Below the pieces are notes generated by a model. The model saw only the letters and a program-made list of their open reading frames with translations, searched no databases and was not told the DNA's origin. Positions 9,334 through 18,282 of a stretch of 64,000 nt of DNA are shown in pieces; position 1 is the stretch's first letter; the number at the start of each line of letters is the position of its first letter. This stretch comes from Thalassovita sp. Lineage in GTDB: Bacteria > Bacteroidota > Bacteroidia > Cytophagales > Flammeovirgaceae. Both the position numbers and the translations under genes were made by a program. The stretch lies in assembly GCA_002729595.1 (NCBI GenBank), contig PBYL01000086.1, positions 43,093 to 107,092 on the forward strand, given 5' to 3'.

Positions 9334-10827
9334 ATGCAAAAATTTAAAGTCAATTATTTACCGTTACTACTCATCATTTTTATTACTTCCGGCTTTCTAC
9401 AAACAAATGCGCAAAACAAATTAAAAAAGAGCGAATCTCTTTCGGTTACCTCTCACCAAATTACAGTTAATGGCAAAACAATTAACTACGAGGCCACTAC
9501 TGGTTATATGACGATGAAAGAAGAAGATGGAAAAGAAAATGCCAATGTCTTCTTTATTGCTTATACAAAAAAAGGTGTTGAAAACGCTGCCGAAAGACCC
9601 GTTACATTTGCTTACAATGGTGGTCCGGGTTCTTCTTCTGTTTGGTTACACATGGGTGCATTGGGCCCTAAGAGAATTTTAATGACAGATGAAGGTGAAT
9701 CACTACCTCCTCCTTATAAACTAGCCGACAACGAATATACTTGGCTAGACGAAACAGACTTGGTTTTTATTGATCCAGTTATGACAGGCTACAGCAGACC
9801 AGCTGATAGTGTGAAGAAAGAAGAATTTCACGGTTTAAGAGAAGATTTAGCTTCGGTTGGCGATTTTATAAGATTATACTTAAGTAGATATGAGAGATGG
9901 AGTTCACCAAAATTCTTAGCAGGTGAATCTTACGGAACCACTCGCTCTGCAGGATTATCTGGCTATTTGCAAGACAGACATGGTATTTATCTTAATGGTA
10001 TTGTTTTAATTTCATCAATCTTAAACTGGCAAACAGTTTCTTTCGATTTCGGAAATGAACTACCTTATGTACTCCATTTGCCGACTTATGCTGCTATTGC
10101 ATGGTATCATAAAAAAGCGGGTACATCTTATAGTTCTGTACAAGAGTTTTTAAAAGAAGTTGAAGAGTTTGCGCTTAACGATTACACTGTTGCCTTAATG
10201 AAAGGAGATAAATTACCAGCAAACGAAAAACAAGAAATAGTTAGCAAGCTCAACAAATACACAGGTCTTTCAGAAGAATATATTAAGCAAACTTTGCTAA
10301 GGATAGAAATTGGCAGGTTTACCAAAGAGTTACTTCGCAGTGATATGAAAACTGTAGGTAGGCTAGATGGCAGATTTACTGGAACTGATTTAGATGCAGC
10401 AGGTGAAAGATTCGAATATGACCCAAGCTATAACAAAACGATATATGGCCCATATACCCGAGCAATTAATGATTATGTGCGTGCTGAGTTAGATTACGAA
10501 AATGATCTCCCTTACGAAATTTTAACTGGCAGAGTAAGACCTTGGAATTGGGGTGTAGAAAATGAGTATGTAGATGTTGCCAATACATTGAGAGCATCGA
10601 TGAATAAAAACCCACACTTAAAAATTTTGGTTTGCAATGGTTTTTACGACTTGGCTACTCCATACTTTGCCACTGCTTACACTTTTAATCATTTATTCTT
10701 AAATGAAGAATTGCAGAAAAACATCTCCATGACTTATTATGAAGCTGGCCATATGATGTATATTCACATGCCATCTCTACAACAATTAAAAAAGGACGTA
10801 GCTAATTTTTATCAAAGCTCTAAATAA
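9334..10827 (+). CDS. Secreted S10-family serine carboxypeptidase-like peptidase
   Basis: The frame opens at a GTG at 9286, but the ATG at 9334 gives a clean signal peptide (cleavage near TNAQ, residue 27) and a 497-residue protein. Peptidase S10 hallmarks are present: the oxyanion region YNGGPGSSSVWLHMGALGP (94-112), the nucleophile motif GESYGT with Ser199, the catalytic Asp region CNGFYDLATPYFAT, and the catalytic His in YEAGHMMY near the C-terminus. The enzyme should remove C-terminal residues from peptides in the periplasm or outside the cell. It is followed 14 bp later by an M28 aminopeptidase gene, giving a likely two-gene peptide-degradation operon closed by the terminator at 12494. 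Confidence 0.93.
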   Translation: MQKFKVNYLPLLLIIFITSGFLQTNAQNKLKKSESLSVTSHQITVNGKTINYEATTGYMTMKEEDGKENANVFFIAYTKKGVENAAERPVTFAYNGGPGSSSVWLHMGALGPKRILMTDEGESLPPPYKLADNEYTWLDETDLVFIDPVMTGYSRPADSVKKEEFHGLREDLASVGDFIRLYLSRYERWSSPKFLAGESYGTTRSAGLSGYLQDRHGIYLNGIVLISSILNWQTVSFDFGNELPYVLHLPTYAAIAWYHKKAGTSYSSVQEFLKEVEEFALNDYTVALMKGDKLPANEKQEIVSKLNKYTGLSEEYIKQTLLRIEIGRFTKELLRSDMKTVGRLDGRFTGTDLDAAGERFEYDPSYNKTIYGPYTRAINDYVRAELDYENDLPYEILTGRVRPWNWGVENEYVDVANTLRASMNKNPHLKILVCNGFYDLATPYFATAYTFNHLFLNEELQKNISMTYYEAGHMMYIHMPSLQQLKKDVANFYQSSK

Positions 10828-10841
10828 TATAGAATAGCATT

Positions 10842-12476
10842 ATGATGAATTTTAAAAACTTTAGTTTAGGCACCATCTTCCTATTTGCCATGGCCCTTAC
10901 TGCATGCGATAAAGGAGAAGATAAACCGCAAACAAGTAAGATAACTGCCGACGAAATATCTTATTTTCTTAATATACTTGCCTCAGACGAGTTTGAAGGT
11001 AGAAAACCATTTACAGAGGGAGAAACTAAAACGGTAAACTTTCTGGAAAGTGAGTTTAAGAAAATGGGCTTAGAACCGGGAAATGGGGATAGCTATTTTC
11101 AAGAAGTACCTATGGTAGAAATTACTGGTACACCCGCAGAAACCATGGAAGTTAAAGGAAAAGAGTCTTTTACTTTTAAGCTGAAAGATGATTTTATAGT
11201 CTATACTGAAAGAGAAACAGAAAGTGCTTCTTTAAAGGATTCTGAACTTGTTTTTTGTGGATATGGAATCGTGGCTCCAGAATACAACTGGAACGATTAC
11301 GAAGGCATAGATATGAAAGGCAAAACAGCAGTGGTATTGGTAAATGATCCCGGCTTTGGTAGCGAAGACAGTACTTTCTTTAAAGGTAACATTATGACCT
11401 ATTATGGCAGATGGACTTACAAATATGAAGAAGCTGCTAGGCAAGGTGCTGAAGGAGTCATTATTGTGCATGAAACACGTTCAGCGGGGTACCCTTGGAG
11501 CGTGGTTGCTAACTCTTGGTCTGGGGCTAAATTGAATTTAGTTAGCGAAGATAAAGGAGCATCGAAATGTGCCATTCAAGGTTGGATAACACTTAAAACT
11601 GCTGCTCAACTTTTTAAAGCCGCTGGTATTGACAATTATACTGGAAAAGCAGCTACTCAGGGTTTTAAACCTGAATCTATGGGCATGTCAATTTCTACTT
11701 CTTTGGAAAATAAGCTTAATTACGCTGAGTCTAAAAATGTATTAGCCAAAATATCGGGTAATAGTAAAGCCGATGAAGTCCTTCTTTATAGTGCTCATTG
11801 GGATCACTTAGGAATTGGCTTAGCGATCGATAATGACTCTATATATAATGGTGCGCTTGATAATGCCAGTGGTGTAGCTTGTATGATGGCAATCGCTCAA
11901 AACATAAAAAAATCAGGTATAAAACCAGAAAGAACGATCTTATTCAACCTTGTAACTGCTGAAGAACAAGGTTTATTAGGCTCTGCTTATTATGTAACTC
12001 ATCCAGTGTATCCGGTAGAGAAAACTGTTGCAAACCTCAATATCGATATGATGGCTGCATTTGGAGAAATGAAGGATTTAACGGTGATAGGTTATGGACA
12101 ATCGGATATTGAAGATTATGCTGCTGAAATTGCTAAAACACAAGGTAGATATATAATGCCAAATCAGAATCCGGGAGCAGGTTTATTCTTTAGATCAGAT
12201 CACTTCAACTTTGCCAAAGTAGGTATTCCTGCATTTTTTGCAAGTGGCGCTTACGATCATAAAGAAAAAGGGAAAGAGTATGCTACTGAGCAAATGAAAG
12301 CCTTTACTTCTAATGATTATCATAGACCATCAGACGAGTATAGACCTGAAACTCAGGATTTGGGTGGAATGGTGCAAGATGCTCAATTGTACATGGATTT
12401 AGGATTGAAACTGGCGAATGAACCTATTTACCCTAAGTGGAAGGATGGTTCTGAATTTAAACAGATGAGGCCATAA
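10842..12476 (+). CDS. M28-family zinc aminopeptidase with PA domain, lipoprotein
   Basis: A 544-residue lipoprotein (lipobox LTAC, Cys22). A protease-associated (PA) domain lies in the middle of the N-terminal half, with FCGYGIVAPEYNWNDYEG and KGKTAVVLVNDPG. The M28 catalytic domain supplies the expected di-zinc ligands: His in SAHWDHLG, Asp in NGALDNASG, the Glu pair in TAEEQGLLGS, Asp in NIDMM and His in RSDHFNF. The family removes N-terminal amino acids from peptides. Coupled with the S10 carboxypeptidase 14 bp upstream, it would trim peptides from both ends outside the inner membrane. Two adjacent ATG codons (10842, 10845) are both possible starts. Confidence 0.93.
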   Translation: MMNFKNFSLGTIFLFAMALTACDKGEDKPQTSKITADEISYFLNILASDEFEGRKPFTEGETKTVNFLESEFKKMGLEPGNGDSYFQEVPMVEITGTPAETMEVKGKESFTFKLKDDFIVYTERETESASLKDSELVFCGYGIVAPEYNWNDYEGIDMKGKTAVVLVNDPGFGSEDSTFFKGNIMTYYGRWTYKYEEAARQGAEGVIIVHETRSAGYPWSVVANSWSGAKLNLVSEDKGASKCAIQGWITLKTAAQLFKAAGIDNYTGKAATQGFKPESMGMSISTSLENKLNYAESKNVLAKISGNSKADEVLLYSAHWDHLGIGLAIDNDSIYNGALDNASGVACMMAIAQNIKKSGIKPERTILFNLVTAEEQGLLGSAYYVTHPVYPVEKTVANLNIDMMAAFGEMKDLTVIGYGQSDIEDYAAEIAKTQGRYIMPNQNPGAGLFFRSDHFNFAKVGIPAFFASGAYDHKEKGKEYATEQMKAFTSNDYHRPSDEYRPETQDLGGMVQDAQLYMDLGLKLANEPIYPKWKDGSEFKQMRP

Positions 12477-12493
12477 TGAAAAACAAGAGAAAG

Positions 12494-12515
12494 AAAGGCT
12501 CAAAGAGCCTTTTTT
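12494..12515 (+). terminator. Intrinsic terminator after the peptidase operon
   Basis: AAAGGCTC (12494-12501), loop AAA, then GAGCCTTT (12505-12512) running into a T-tract. It lies 18 bp after the M28 stop. Confidence 0.85.
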
Positions 12516-12625
12516 CTCACCCTAGCACATTTAAATTAGCGCTATCTCTGATCATTGACACTATTACCATCAGAAATAATCTTGAGTTTGAATGTCAATC
12601 ATTCTAAAACATATCAAACTTTTTA

Positions 12626-13498
12626 TTAGTCATTATCGCCTTTATGGCGCCTAGACCTTTTATTTATTCTATAATTCATTGTTATCTCTTCTGTTCCGTC
12701 TGCTGTAGTAAGTGTTGCTGTATTATCACATTCTCCATCTCCAAAATCTAAAGTACTTGTTTCTCCATCTACCACTGTTTCAATAATACCACTTATTATC
12801 CACGGACAATCATTTGATTTTACCAGCGCTTCGGTAATCGTTTTTGAATACGATACACCTTCTGCTGAAACACCACTTGCAGAACCTGTTATTTCAAACA
12901 CATCGTCACTTCTATCGTCTGTGTCTGCACCAGAAGTTTGAGTATAAGTTCTGGTAGATTCTCTTGTAATTACATCACCGTCTTCAGTAGTAATTTTACC
13001 TCCTTCTAAAGTACAGGTGTAAACTGTTTCGCTTACAATAGTTCGTGTTCTGGTACCTTCAATCAAATTTCCATTTACATAAAATTCTTCAAAAGTTTCA
13101 ATTACCTGAGCTCCAACTACACTCATAGAATCTGTGATGGTTATAATAATCTTTCCGCTCTTTTCCATACCGTAACCATTGTCACAATCTTCTCCATACT
13201 CGATGGTAATTACCTTCGGGTAGCCACCATCTTCTGGTTCTTCTACCGTTCTGGTTGCACAAGCTCCTCGTCCAAAGCCTTTTCCATATCTTCCATTACT
13301 CATTTCTGAAAGGTCAACTGCATCGTCAACATCAGATTTGAGTTCCGTAAATACATTCTCTGTAAAAGCAGTTTCTTCTAATACAGATTCCGGGTCAACG
13401 TTTTCATCTTCAGTATTACTACAAGATGCAAAGACAAACATTAAAATCAAGGAAATCCATGTGGTTCCTATTAAGATGCGTGAGTCTGTTATTTTCAT
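12626..13498 (-). CDS. Bacteroidota lipoprotein of unknown function
   Basis: A 290-residue lipoprotein (lipobox FASC, Cys26) with an acidic linker (about 27-65). It then has a Thr/Ser-rich beta-type body with repeating charged strands: GYPKVITIEYGEDCDNGYG, KSGKIIITITDSM, EEFYVNGNLIEGTRT, DDVFEITGSASG, DCPWIISGIIE and TLDFGDGECDNTATLT. From memory this pattern recurs in a family of Bacteroidota proteins annotated as hypothetical, with paired cysteines near each GDG-like turn. I know of no assigned function. The C-terminus is basic (NKRSRRHKGDND). The gene stands alone between the peptidase terminator and the TonB-receptor operon on the same strand as the latter. Confidence 0.8.
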   Translation of the reverse strand: MKITDSRILIGTTWISLILMFVFASCSNTEDENVDPESVLEETAFTENVFTELKSDVDDAVDLSEMSNGRYGKGFGRGACATRTVEEPEDGGYPKVITIEYGEDCDNGYGMEKSGKIIITITDSMSVVGAQVIETFEEFYVNGNLIEGTRTRTIVSETVYTCTLEGGKITTEDGDVITRESTRTYTQTSGADTDDRSDDVFEITGSASGVSAEGVSYSKTITEALVKSNDCPWIISGIIETVVDGETSTLDFGDGECDNTATLTTADGTEEITMNYRINKRSRRHKGDND

Positions 13499-13694
13499 CT
13501 TTTTTAATAGTTAGTTGTTTAAAGTTAAGCTAGTCTTGATTTCACAAAACACATTTATATCCAGCCCATGAAAATCTCAAATTTTGATTTTTCATAGTTT
13601 TCTAAACACCGCAAAACACAATTTTAACTTATCAGGATAGCTATCCGGAACAAAATAACACTAGGACTGTATTGAAAATACTTTGTTATAAAAG

Positions 13695-16448
13695 TTAAAA
13701 TTTCAAATTCAGGAACAAACTAAAAGATCTACCTAACAGGTATTGATCATATGAAAATAATTTATTTATCTGTTGTTCTTCCTGATGGTTGTTATAAATA
13801 TCTTGCCTATCGTAAATAAAAGACCTACTACCTACATTTTTTCTATTGTACAGATTGAAAATAGAACATCCCACATTGCCAAATACATTACCTATTTTCA
13901 AGTCGTAACTAATCGAAGCATCCATTCTGTGGTAAGGAGGTAATCGACCATTATTTTTTTCTGCATAATCTATCGTAGTTATCGTTTCGTATCGACCGTC
14001 TTTTTCAATTTCTAGAGTAACAATTTGAGTAGGTAGTGAATAAGGTAATCCAGATCCAAATACCCAATCTAGCGAATAATTAAATTTACCAGATTCTAAA
14101 AAGTACATCAATTTAACCTCATGTCGCTGATCGTTATCTGCATAGAATTCTCTACCCTGATTTAGATCTGCAAACTGGTTCTTTACACTAGCTAAACTGT
14201 AAGTTGCAGAAACTGCCGAATTATTAAACTGCTTACCAAGATAAATATCCATACCTTTAGCTACACCAGTTCCATTTTCTATCAGTTGTTCAAATTCCCA
14301 TTCTGAGCGCAAAGCACTTGCATCCATAAAGTTTTGGTAATCTGCTCTTACCAGCCCGTCTATATTTCTGTAATAAAACCCAATTTCTGCAGTCCAGTCA
14401 TTTTTCTTGTATAAAAGACCAGTTTGATAATGCTCTGCACTAAGCAAAGAAACATTTCCATTTCCCGAAAGCACCCAAAAATCCTGATTAAAGGTATTTG
14501 GTAAATCACTTCCGGCCTGACTGATAAACTGGTAATACCTACCAGCTGAAGCATTAAATATTAAGTCTGATGACAACTCCCAGGTTAATGATAGTCTGGG
14601 AGCAAGGTAAAATTTGTTAGTGGCTGAGTAATAGGTGTTTCGCAATCCTGCTGTAATACTCAAATTATCAATACCTTTAAAAGTATTCTGGGCAAAAAAT
14701 CCTGCCTGCATACCTTCGGTACCAAGTATTTTTGTATTAGTACTACCTACTACATTGTCTTCATAGCTGATGTCATTATTCACAAGGAATACACCGAAGT
14801 CAATCAGATTGTTAGTATTTACATGATATTCAAAATCAAGTCTGGCCGCAAGCTCTTTCAGTTCGTTATTTCGGGCAATGGTAATATCTCTAGAATTTAA
14901 ACTGTCGTATTCTGCAAATGAACTCGAGATATTCGTATAGTAATCTTTATTGTATTTAGAATACCCAACACTCGCTGTACTGAATAGTCTTTCGTTCCAA
15001 TATCTACTCCATTTTATACCTGCACCAGTATTTGATAGTATATAGTCTTCAGATTTAGTTTCTAGTGCTTCTTTGTTAAGAGACTTAAGCCAAATATTTT
15101 CGCTTTGGAAATAATCGTCTTTCCCTCTGTAGAAGCTAAAAGAAATTACATCTTTTTCAGTCGGATTCCAGCTGAGTTTAGAGTGTACATCATAATAGTA
15201 GTAATTATCATCTACATCTTCAGGTGTTTTCCTCCTGTTAAAACCTACACTAAGCTCTGGTACATCGAACTCTGCGTAATTATATATCTTGTCAAAGAGC
15301 GGCGTCTGCACTATATCTGTATATGACCTTCTGAAAGAAACTAGTGCAGTAAGGTTCTTGCTTAATGGCGCTTCAGCTGTAACATCTGCACTCAGCATAT
15401 TTAAACCTATATTCACAGAAGGTTTGTATTTATTTCCTGTTTTGCCTGTGATATCCAATACACTGGATATTCTGCCACCGTATCTGGCATCAAAACCACC
15501 TTTGTACATTCTTATGTCTTTTACAGCATTCATATTTATGGAGCTGAAAAAACCAAAAAGGTGATCTAGGTGATATATAGTGAAACCATCAAAAATAACC
15601 AGGTTCTGATCGGGTAACCCTCCTCTAACTTGCAAGCCAGAAGCATTTTCGTTAGAGATACTTATACCTGGTAACAGTTGTAAACTTCTGAAAATATCTT
15701 TCTCTCCAATTTGCGGTAACTTAGAAACCTCTTTCGGATTTATAGTTACTTGCCCCGACTCACCATTCATATCGATAATTTCAGGTGGTGTATTCGAAAC
15801 CTCAACTTCTTTTAAGTAAGCGGGAGAGCTAGTAAGTTGCACCTCCATTAAATCTTGCTTAAAAGCTTGAAGACTGATGGTATTAGACTGATAACCCAAA
15901 TGGCTAATTCTAATACTATCTGGATTTCCACCACTGGCAGTTAAGGAGAAATATCCTTCCTGATTTGCCACTGTCCCCTCTTTTCTGTCTGGCAGCCATA
16001 CTGTCGCATATGGTATTGCCTCACCTGTTTCACTATCTTTTATTATACCAGTTAGTATAAACTTATTCCCGTTTTCGGAAACCGATAAACCGGAATCTTT
16101 TACTTCAGTATTTTTACTTCTTCTTATTACTAATCTATTCTTTGCCAACATGATGTACTCTAAGCCTGTCGCACCTAATATTTGTTCCCAGGCTTTTTCT
16201 ACAGTAGCATTTTTAATGCTGGCATTTATTTTTATTTCTTCTATTACTGCCTTTTCAAAAGCTATTTCCAGATTATAGGTTTGCTTCATTTTCTGGATTA
16301 CTTCTGTAAGCGGCACTTGGTTAAATTTTTCGTTTACCTCAACCTTATCCTGCGCTTTAATCGGGCATACTCTTCCCATTACACTCAAAATTAAGAGTGT
16401 TATAACAAAGTGTAGTTTGCTTTTCAGCTTATAGCCCGAGAATTTCAT
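13695..16448 (-). CDS. TonB-dependent receptor with N-terminal STN signalling domain
   Basis: A 917-residue outer-membrane receptor with a signal peptide ending near PIKAQ (about 33). An STN (secretin/TonB N-terminal) domain covers about 38-108, with FNQVPLTEVIQKM and ATVEKAWEQILGATGLEY. A carboxypeptidase-regulatory-like domain (about 130-205) is followed by a plug containing DIFRSLQLLPGIS and GLQVRGGLPDQNLVIFDG. The barrel ends FLNLKF. The plug and barrel are of the FecA-like receptor type, not the SusC type. The gene begins 17 bp after a FecR-like anti-sigma gene and an ECF sigma lies upstream of that, so ligand binding probably signals through STN to FecR. The transported compound is unknown; peptides, siderophores and glycans are all possible. 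Confidence 0.93.
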   Translation of the reverse strand: MKFSGYKLKSKLHFVITLLILSVMGRVCPIKAQDKVEVNEKFNQVPLTEVIQKMKQTYNLEIAFEKAVIEEIKINASIKNATVEKAWEQILGATGLEYIMLAKNRLVIRRSKNTEVKDSGLSVSENGNKFILTGIIKDSETGEAIPYATVWLPDRKEGTVANQEGYFSLTASGGNPDSIRISHLGYQSNTISLQAFKQDLMEVQLTSSPAYLKEVEVSNTPPEIIDMNGESGQVTINPKEVSKLPQIGEKDIFRSLQLLPGISISNENASGLQVRGGLPDQNLVIFDGFTIYHLDHLFGFFSSINMNAVKDIRMYKGGFDARYGGRISSVLDITGKTGNKYKPSVNIGLNMLSADVTAEAPLSKNLTALVSFRRSYTDIVQTPLFDKIYNYAEFDVPELSVGFNRRKTPEDVDDNYYYYDVHSKLSWNPTEKDVISFSFYRGKDDYFQSENIWLKSLNKEALETKSEDYILSNTGAGIKWSRYWNERLFSTASVGYSKYNKDYYTNISSSFAEYDSLNSRDITIARNNELKELAARLDFEYHVNTNNLIDFGVFLVNNDISYEDNVVGSTNTKILGTEGMQAGFFAQNTFKGIDNLSITAGLRNTYYSATNKFYLAPRLSLTWELSSDLIFNASAGRYYQFISQAGSDLPNTFNQDFWVLSGNGNVSLLSAEHYQTGLLYKKNDWTAEIGFYYRNIDGLVRADYQNFMDASALRSEWEFEQLIENGTGVAKGMDIYLGKQFNNSAVSATYSLASVKNQFADLNQGREFYADNDQRHEVKLMYFLESGKFNYSLDWVFGSGLPYSLPTQIVTLEIEKDGRYETITTIDYAEKNNGRLPPYHRMDASISYDLKIGNVFGNVGCSIFNLYNRKNVGSRSFIYDRQDIYNNHQEEQQINKLFSYDQYLLGRSFSLFLNLKF

Positions 16449-16465
16449 ACAACAAAAGTAGTTGT

Positions 16466-17509
16466 TTAATCCTCTTCGATTACAATAAGCAGGCTGTCCT
16501 CAGCTATCTTATATTCCAATTCCATCGGCAAGCAAATCATTTTTAATGCTTCATCAAGATCCTCACTAGTAAATGACCCCGAATATTTTCTATCCTTAAT
16601 ATCTGTGTTCACTTTCACTTCAAAACCGTATTGTCTTTGCAACTCCTCCAGCACTTCTATTAAAGAAACATCTTCGAACCTGAATACGCCTGTTCTCCAA
16701 GCTACTGTGCCTTCTGGCTCAAAATCGCTGCGCTGAACTTTGTTGTTAACAATCGATACCTTATTTCCCGGAATTAATATTTCTTCTATATCTTCTTTAG
16801 CATTTGTTACCCCAACTTTACCTGTATAGCAAGCCACTTCAAATCTGTGTGCTCTCTCAAATACATTAAAGCTAGTACCCATTACTCTTACACTTCCCTG
16901 AGACGTTTTAACTGTAAATTTCTCTCCCTTCTTTACTTCAAAGAAAGCTTCTCCGTCTAGGTTTACTTTTCTCTCGTCTTTCCAGCTTTGCTCGTTAAAG
17001 CTAAGTTTTGAATCTGCATTTAATGTAGCTACAGATCCATCTGGCAAAGTAACAGCCAATTGCTCACCAACTCCCGTCGCAAAATTTTTGTCGGCACTTG
17101 ATGACCACCACCAGAAAAATCCTAAAAGCAACAAAATGGAAGCCGCAGCAGACATGGCATATTTCCACGTATTGCTATTGTTGCTTGATGTAGTATTATT
17201 CTGATTTAATTGTATAACAGGTGTTTCAGTCTCTTTTTCTATCACAGTATTGTCATGCATGCCGGATTGTATTCTTGACCACATGTTGTCGATCTTGTCT
17301 TGACTGATGTCAAGCTCAGTATCTTTTGCATGCATTAAAGAAACCAGACTCTTTGCCTGTTGTACTGCCTGTTGCTTTTCAGAATGCACCGATAACCAGC
17401 TCTCCCAATCACTCCCTCCTTTGCCTGATTTTACCCAAGCCAGAAAAGCTTCATCGGCAGCGAAATCTTCTGCTTCGTATTGGCGATATTTTTCTGAATT
17501 ATTTAACAT
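16466..17509 (-). CDS. FecR-family anti-sigma factor
   Basis: A 347-residue single-pass inner-membrane protein. The N-terminal cytoplasmic part (1-115) should bind the sigma factor and includes FLAWVKSGKG and the helix DKIDNMWSRIQSG. One transmembrane segment spans about 116-136 (LLLLGFFWWW). The periplasmic FecR domain (about 145-245) has VTLPDGSVATLNADSKL and VKTSQGSVRVMGTSFNV. A C-terminal DUF4974-like region starts near 270 (FEDVSLIEVLEELQRQYGF). It lies between the ECF sigma gene and the STN receptor gene, the classic order for trans-envelope control. It should hold the sigma inactive until the receptor binds ligand. Confidence 0.94.
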   Translation of the reverse strand: MLNNSEKYRQYEAEDFAADEAFLAWVKSGKGGSDWESWLSVHSEKQQAVQQAKSLVSLMHAKDTELDISQDKIDNMWSRIQSGMHDNTVIEKETETPVIQLNQNNTTSSNNSNTWKYAMSAAASILLLLGFFWWWSSSADKNFATGVGEQLAVTLPDGSVATLNADSKLSFNEQSWKDERKVNLDGEAFFEVKKGEKFTVKTSQGSVRVMGTSFNVFERAHRFEVACYTGKVGVTNAKEDIEEILIPGNKVSIVNNKVQRSDFEPEGTVAWRTGVFRFEDVSLIEVLEELQRQYGFEVKVNTDIKDRKYSGSFTSEDLDEALKMICLPMELEYKIAEDSLLIVIEED

Positions 17510-17601
17510 TCTTTTCTTATTTAATCAGGTAAGACTAGTTTTTAAACTATGTACTCACAAATTTTCAAAATTTCTCAAAATAATTATTAAACCACTGATA
17601 T

Positions 17602-18183
17602 TCAGATAAATAAATTTATAAATAATATTATTATTACATTAATTATCTGAGGTAATACCGCTTTAATCGACTTTAAAGCATTATGCAATAGGTTTCTTAC
17701 CGATTGGTAATTGATACCTAATGCTTCTTCGATTTCTTTGTAACTGAGTTCTTGATAATATTTAAGGTAGATAACTTCTTTTTGCCTTTTAGACAATTTT
17801 TCGAAGGCCTGAGTAACCTTTCTTCTTTTCTCGTCTTGCAGTTCTGAATTAATGAGGATTTCTTCGAGATTGGCTTCTAATTGAAAGTCGTAATTTTCTG
17901 TATCCACATGTGAATTTAGTGGTGTTTTTTGTTGAAGTTTACGAATAATACGCCTTCTAAGTGCACCCAAAAGATACCTCTTTACAGAATCGGTATCGCC
18001 AATTCTGTCTCTTTTATTCCATAAATCGAGAAAGAGCTCTTGGATGCAATCTTCAACTAATGCAGAATCTGTAGTAAAACGACTACCATATTTATACAAA
18101 ATACGGATGTGGTCATTAAAAATCTTTTCGAATGCGAGTTTGTCACCTTTCCTGAACGCGTTCCAGGCCTGAATTTCTTCCAT
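17602..18183 (-). CDS. ECF sigma-70 factor (FecI-like) with hydrophobic C-terminal tail
   Basis: A 193-residue ECF sigma. Region 2 contains FNDHIRILYKYGSRF and VEDCIQELFLDLWNKR. Region 4 contains FEKLSKRQKEVIYLKYYQ and YKEIEEALGINYQSVRNLL, a helix-turn-helix that reads the -35 element. It lies 92 bp upstream of the FecR gene and probably activates the whole operon including itself. The last 18 residues or so (LPQIINVIIILFINLFI) are strikingly hydrophobic, enough for a membrane-anchoring helix. No frameshift is evident, since the frame runs cleanly from region 4 into the tail. Confidence 0.93.
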   Translation of the reverse strand: MEEIQAWNAFRKGDKLAFEKIFNDHIRILYKYGSRFTTDSALVEDCIQELFLDLWNKRDRIGDTDSVKRYLLGALRRRIIRKLQQKTPLNSHVDTENYDFQLEANLEEILINSELQDEKRRKVTQAFEKLSKRQKEVIYLKYYQELSYKEIEEALGINYQSVRNLLHNALKSIKAVLPQIINVIIILFINLFI

Positions 18184-18282
18184 CTTAAAAAATTATCTTA
18201 CTCAATTCTTCACAGCGTAAAGGTAAGCAATATCAAAATTCAATCCCTAATTTGACTTTCAATCTGTTGCTTTTTATTTTAC

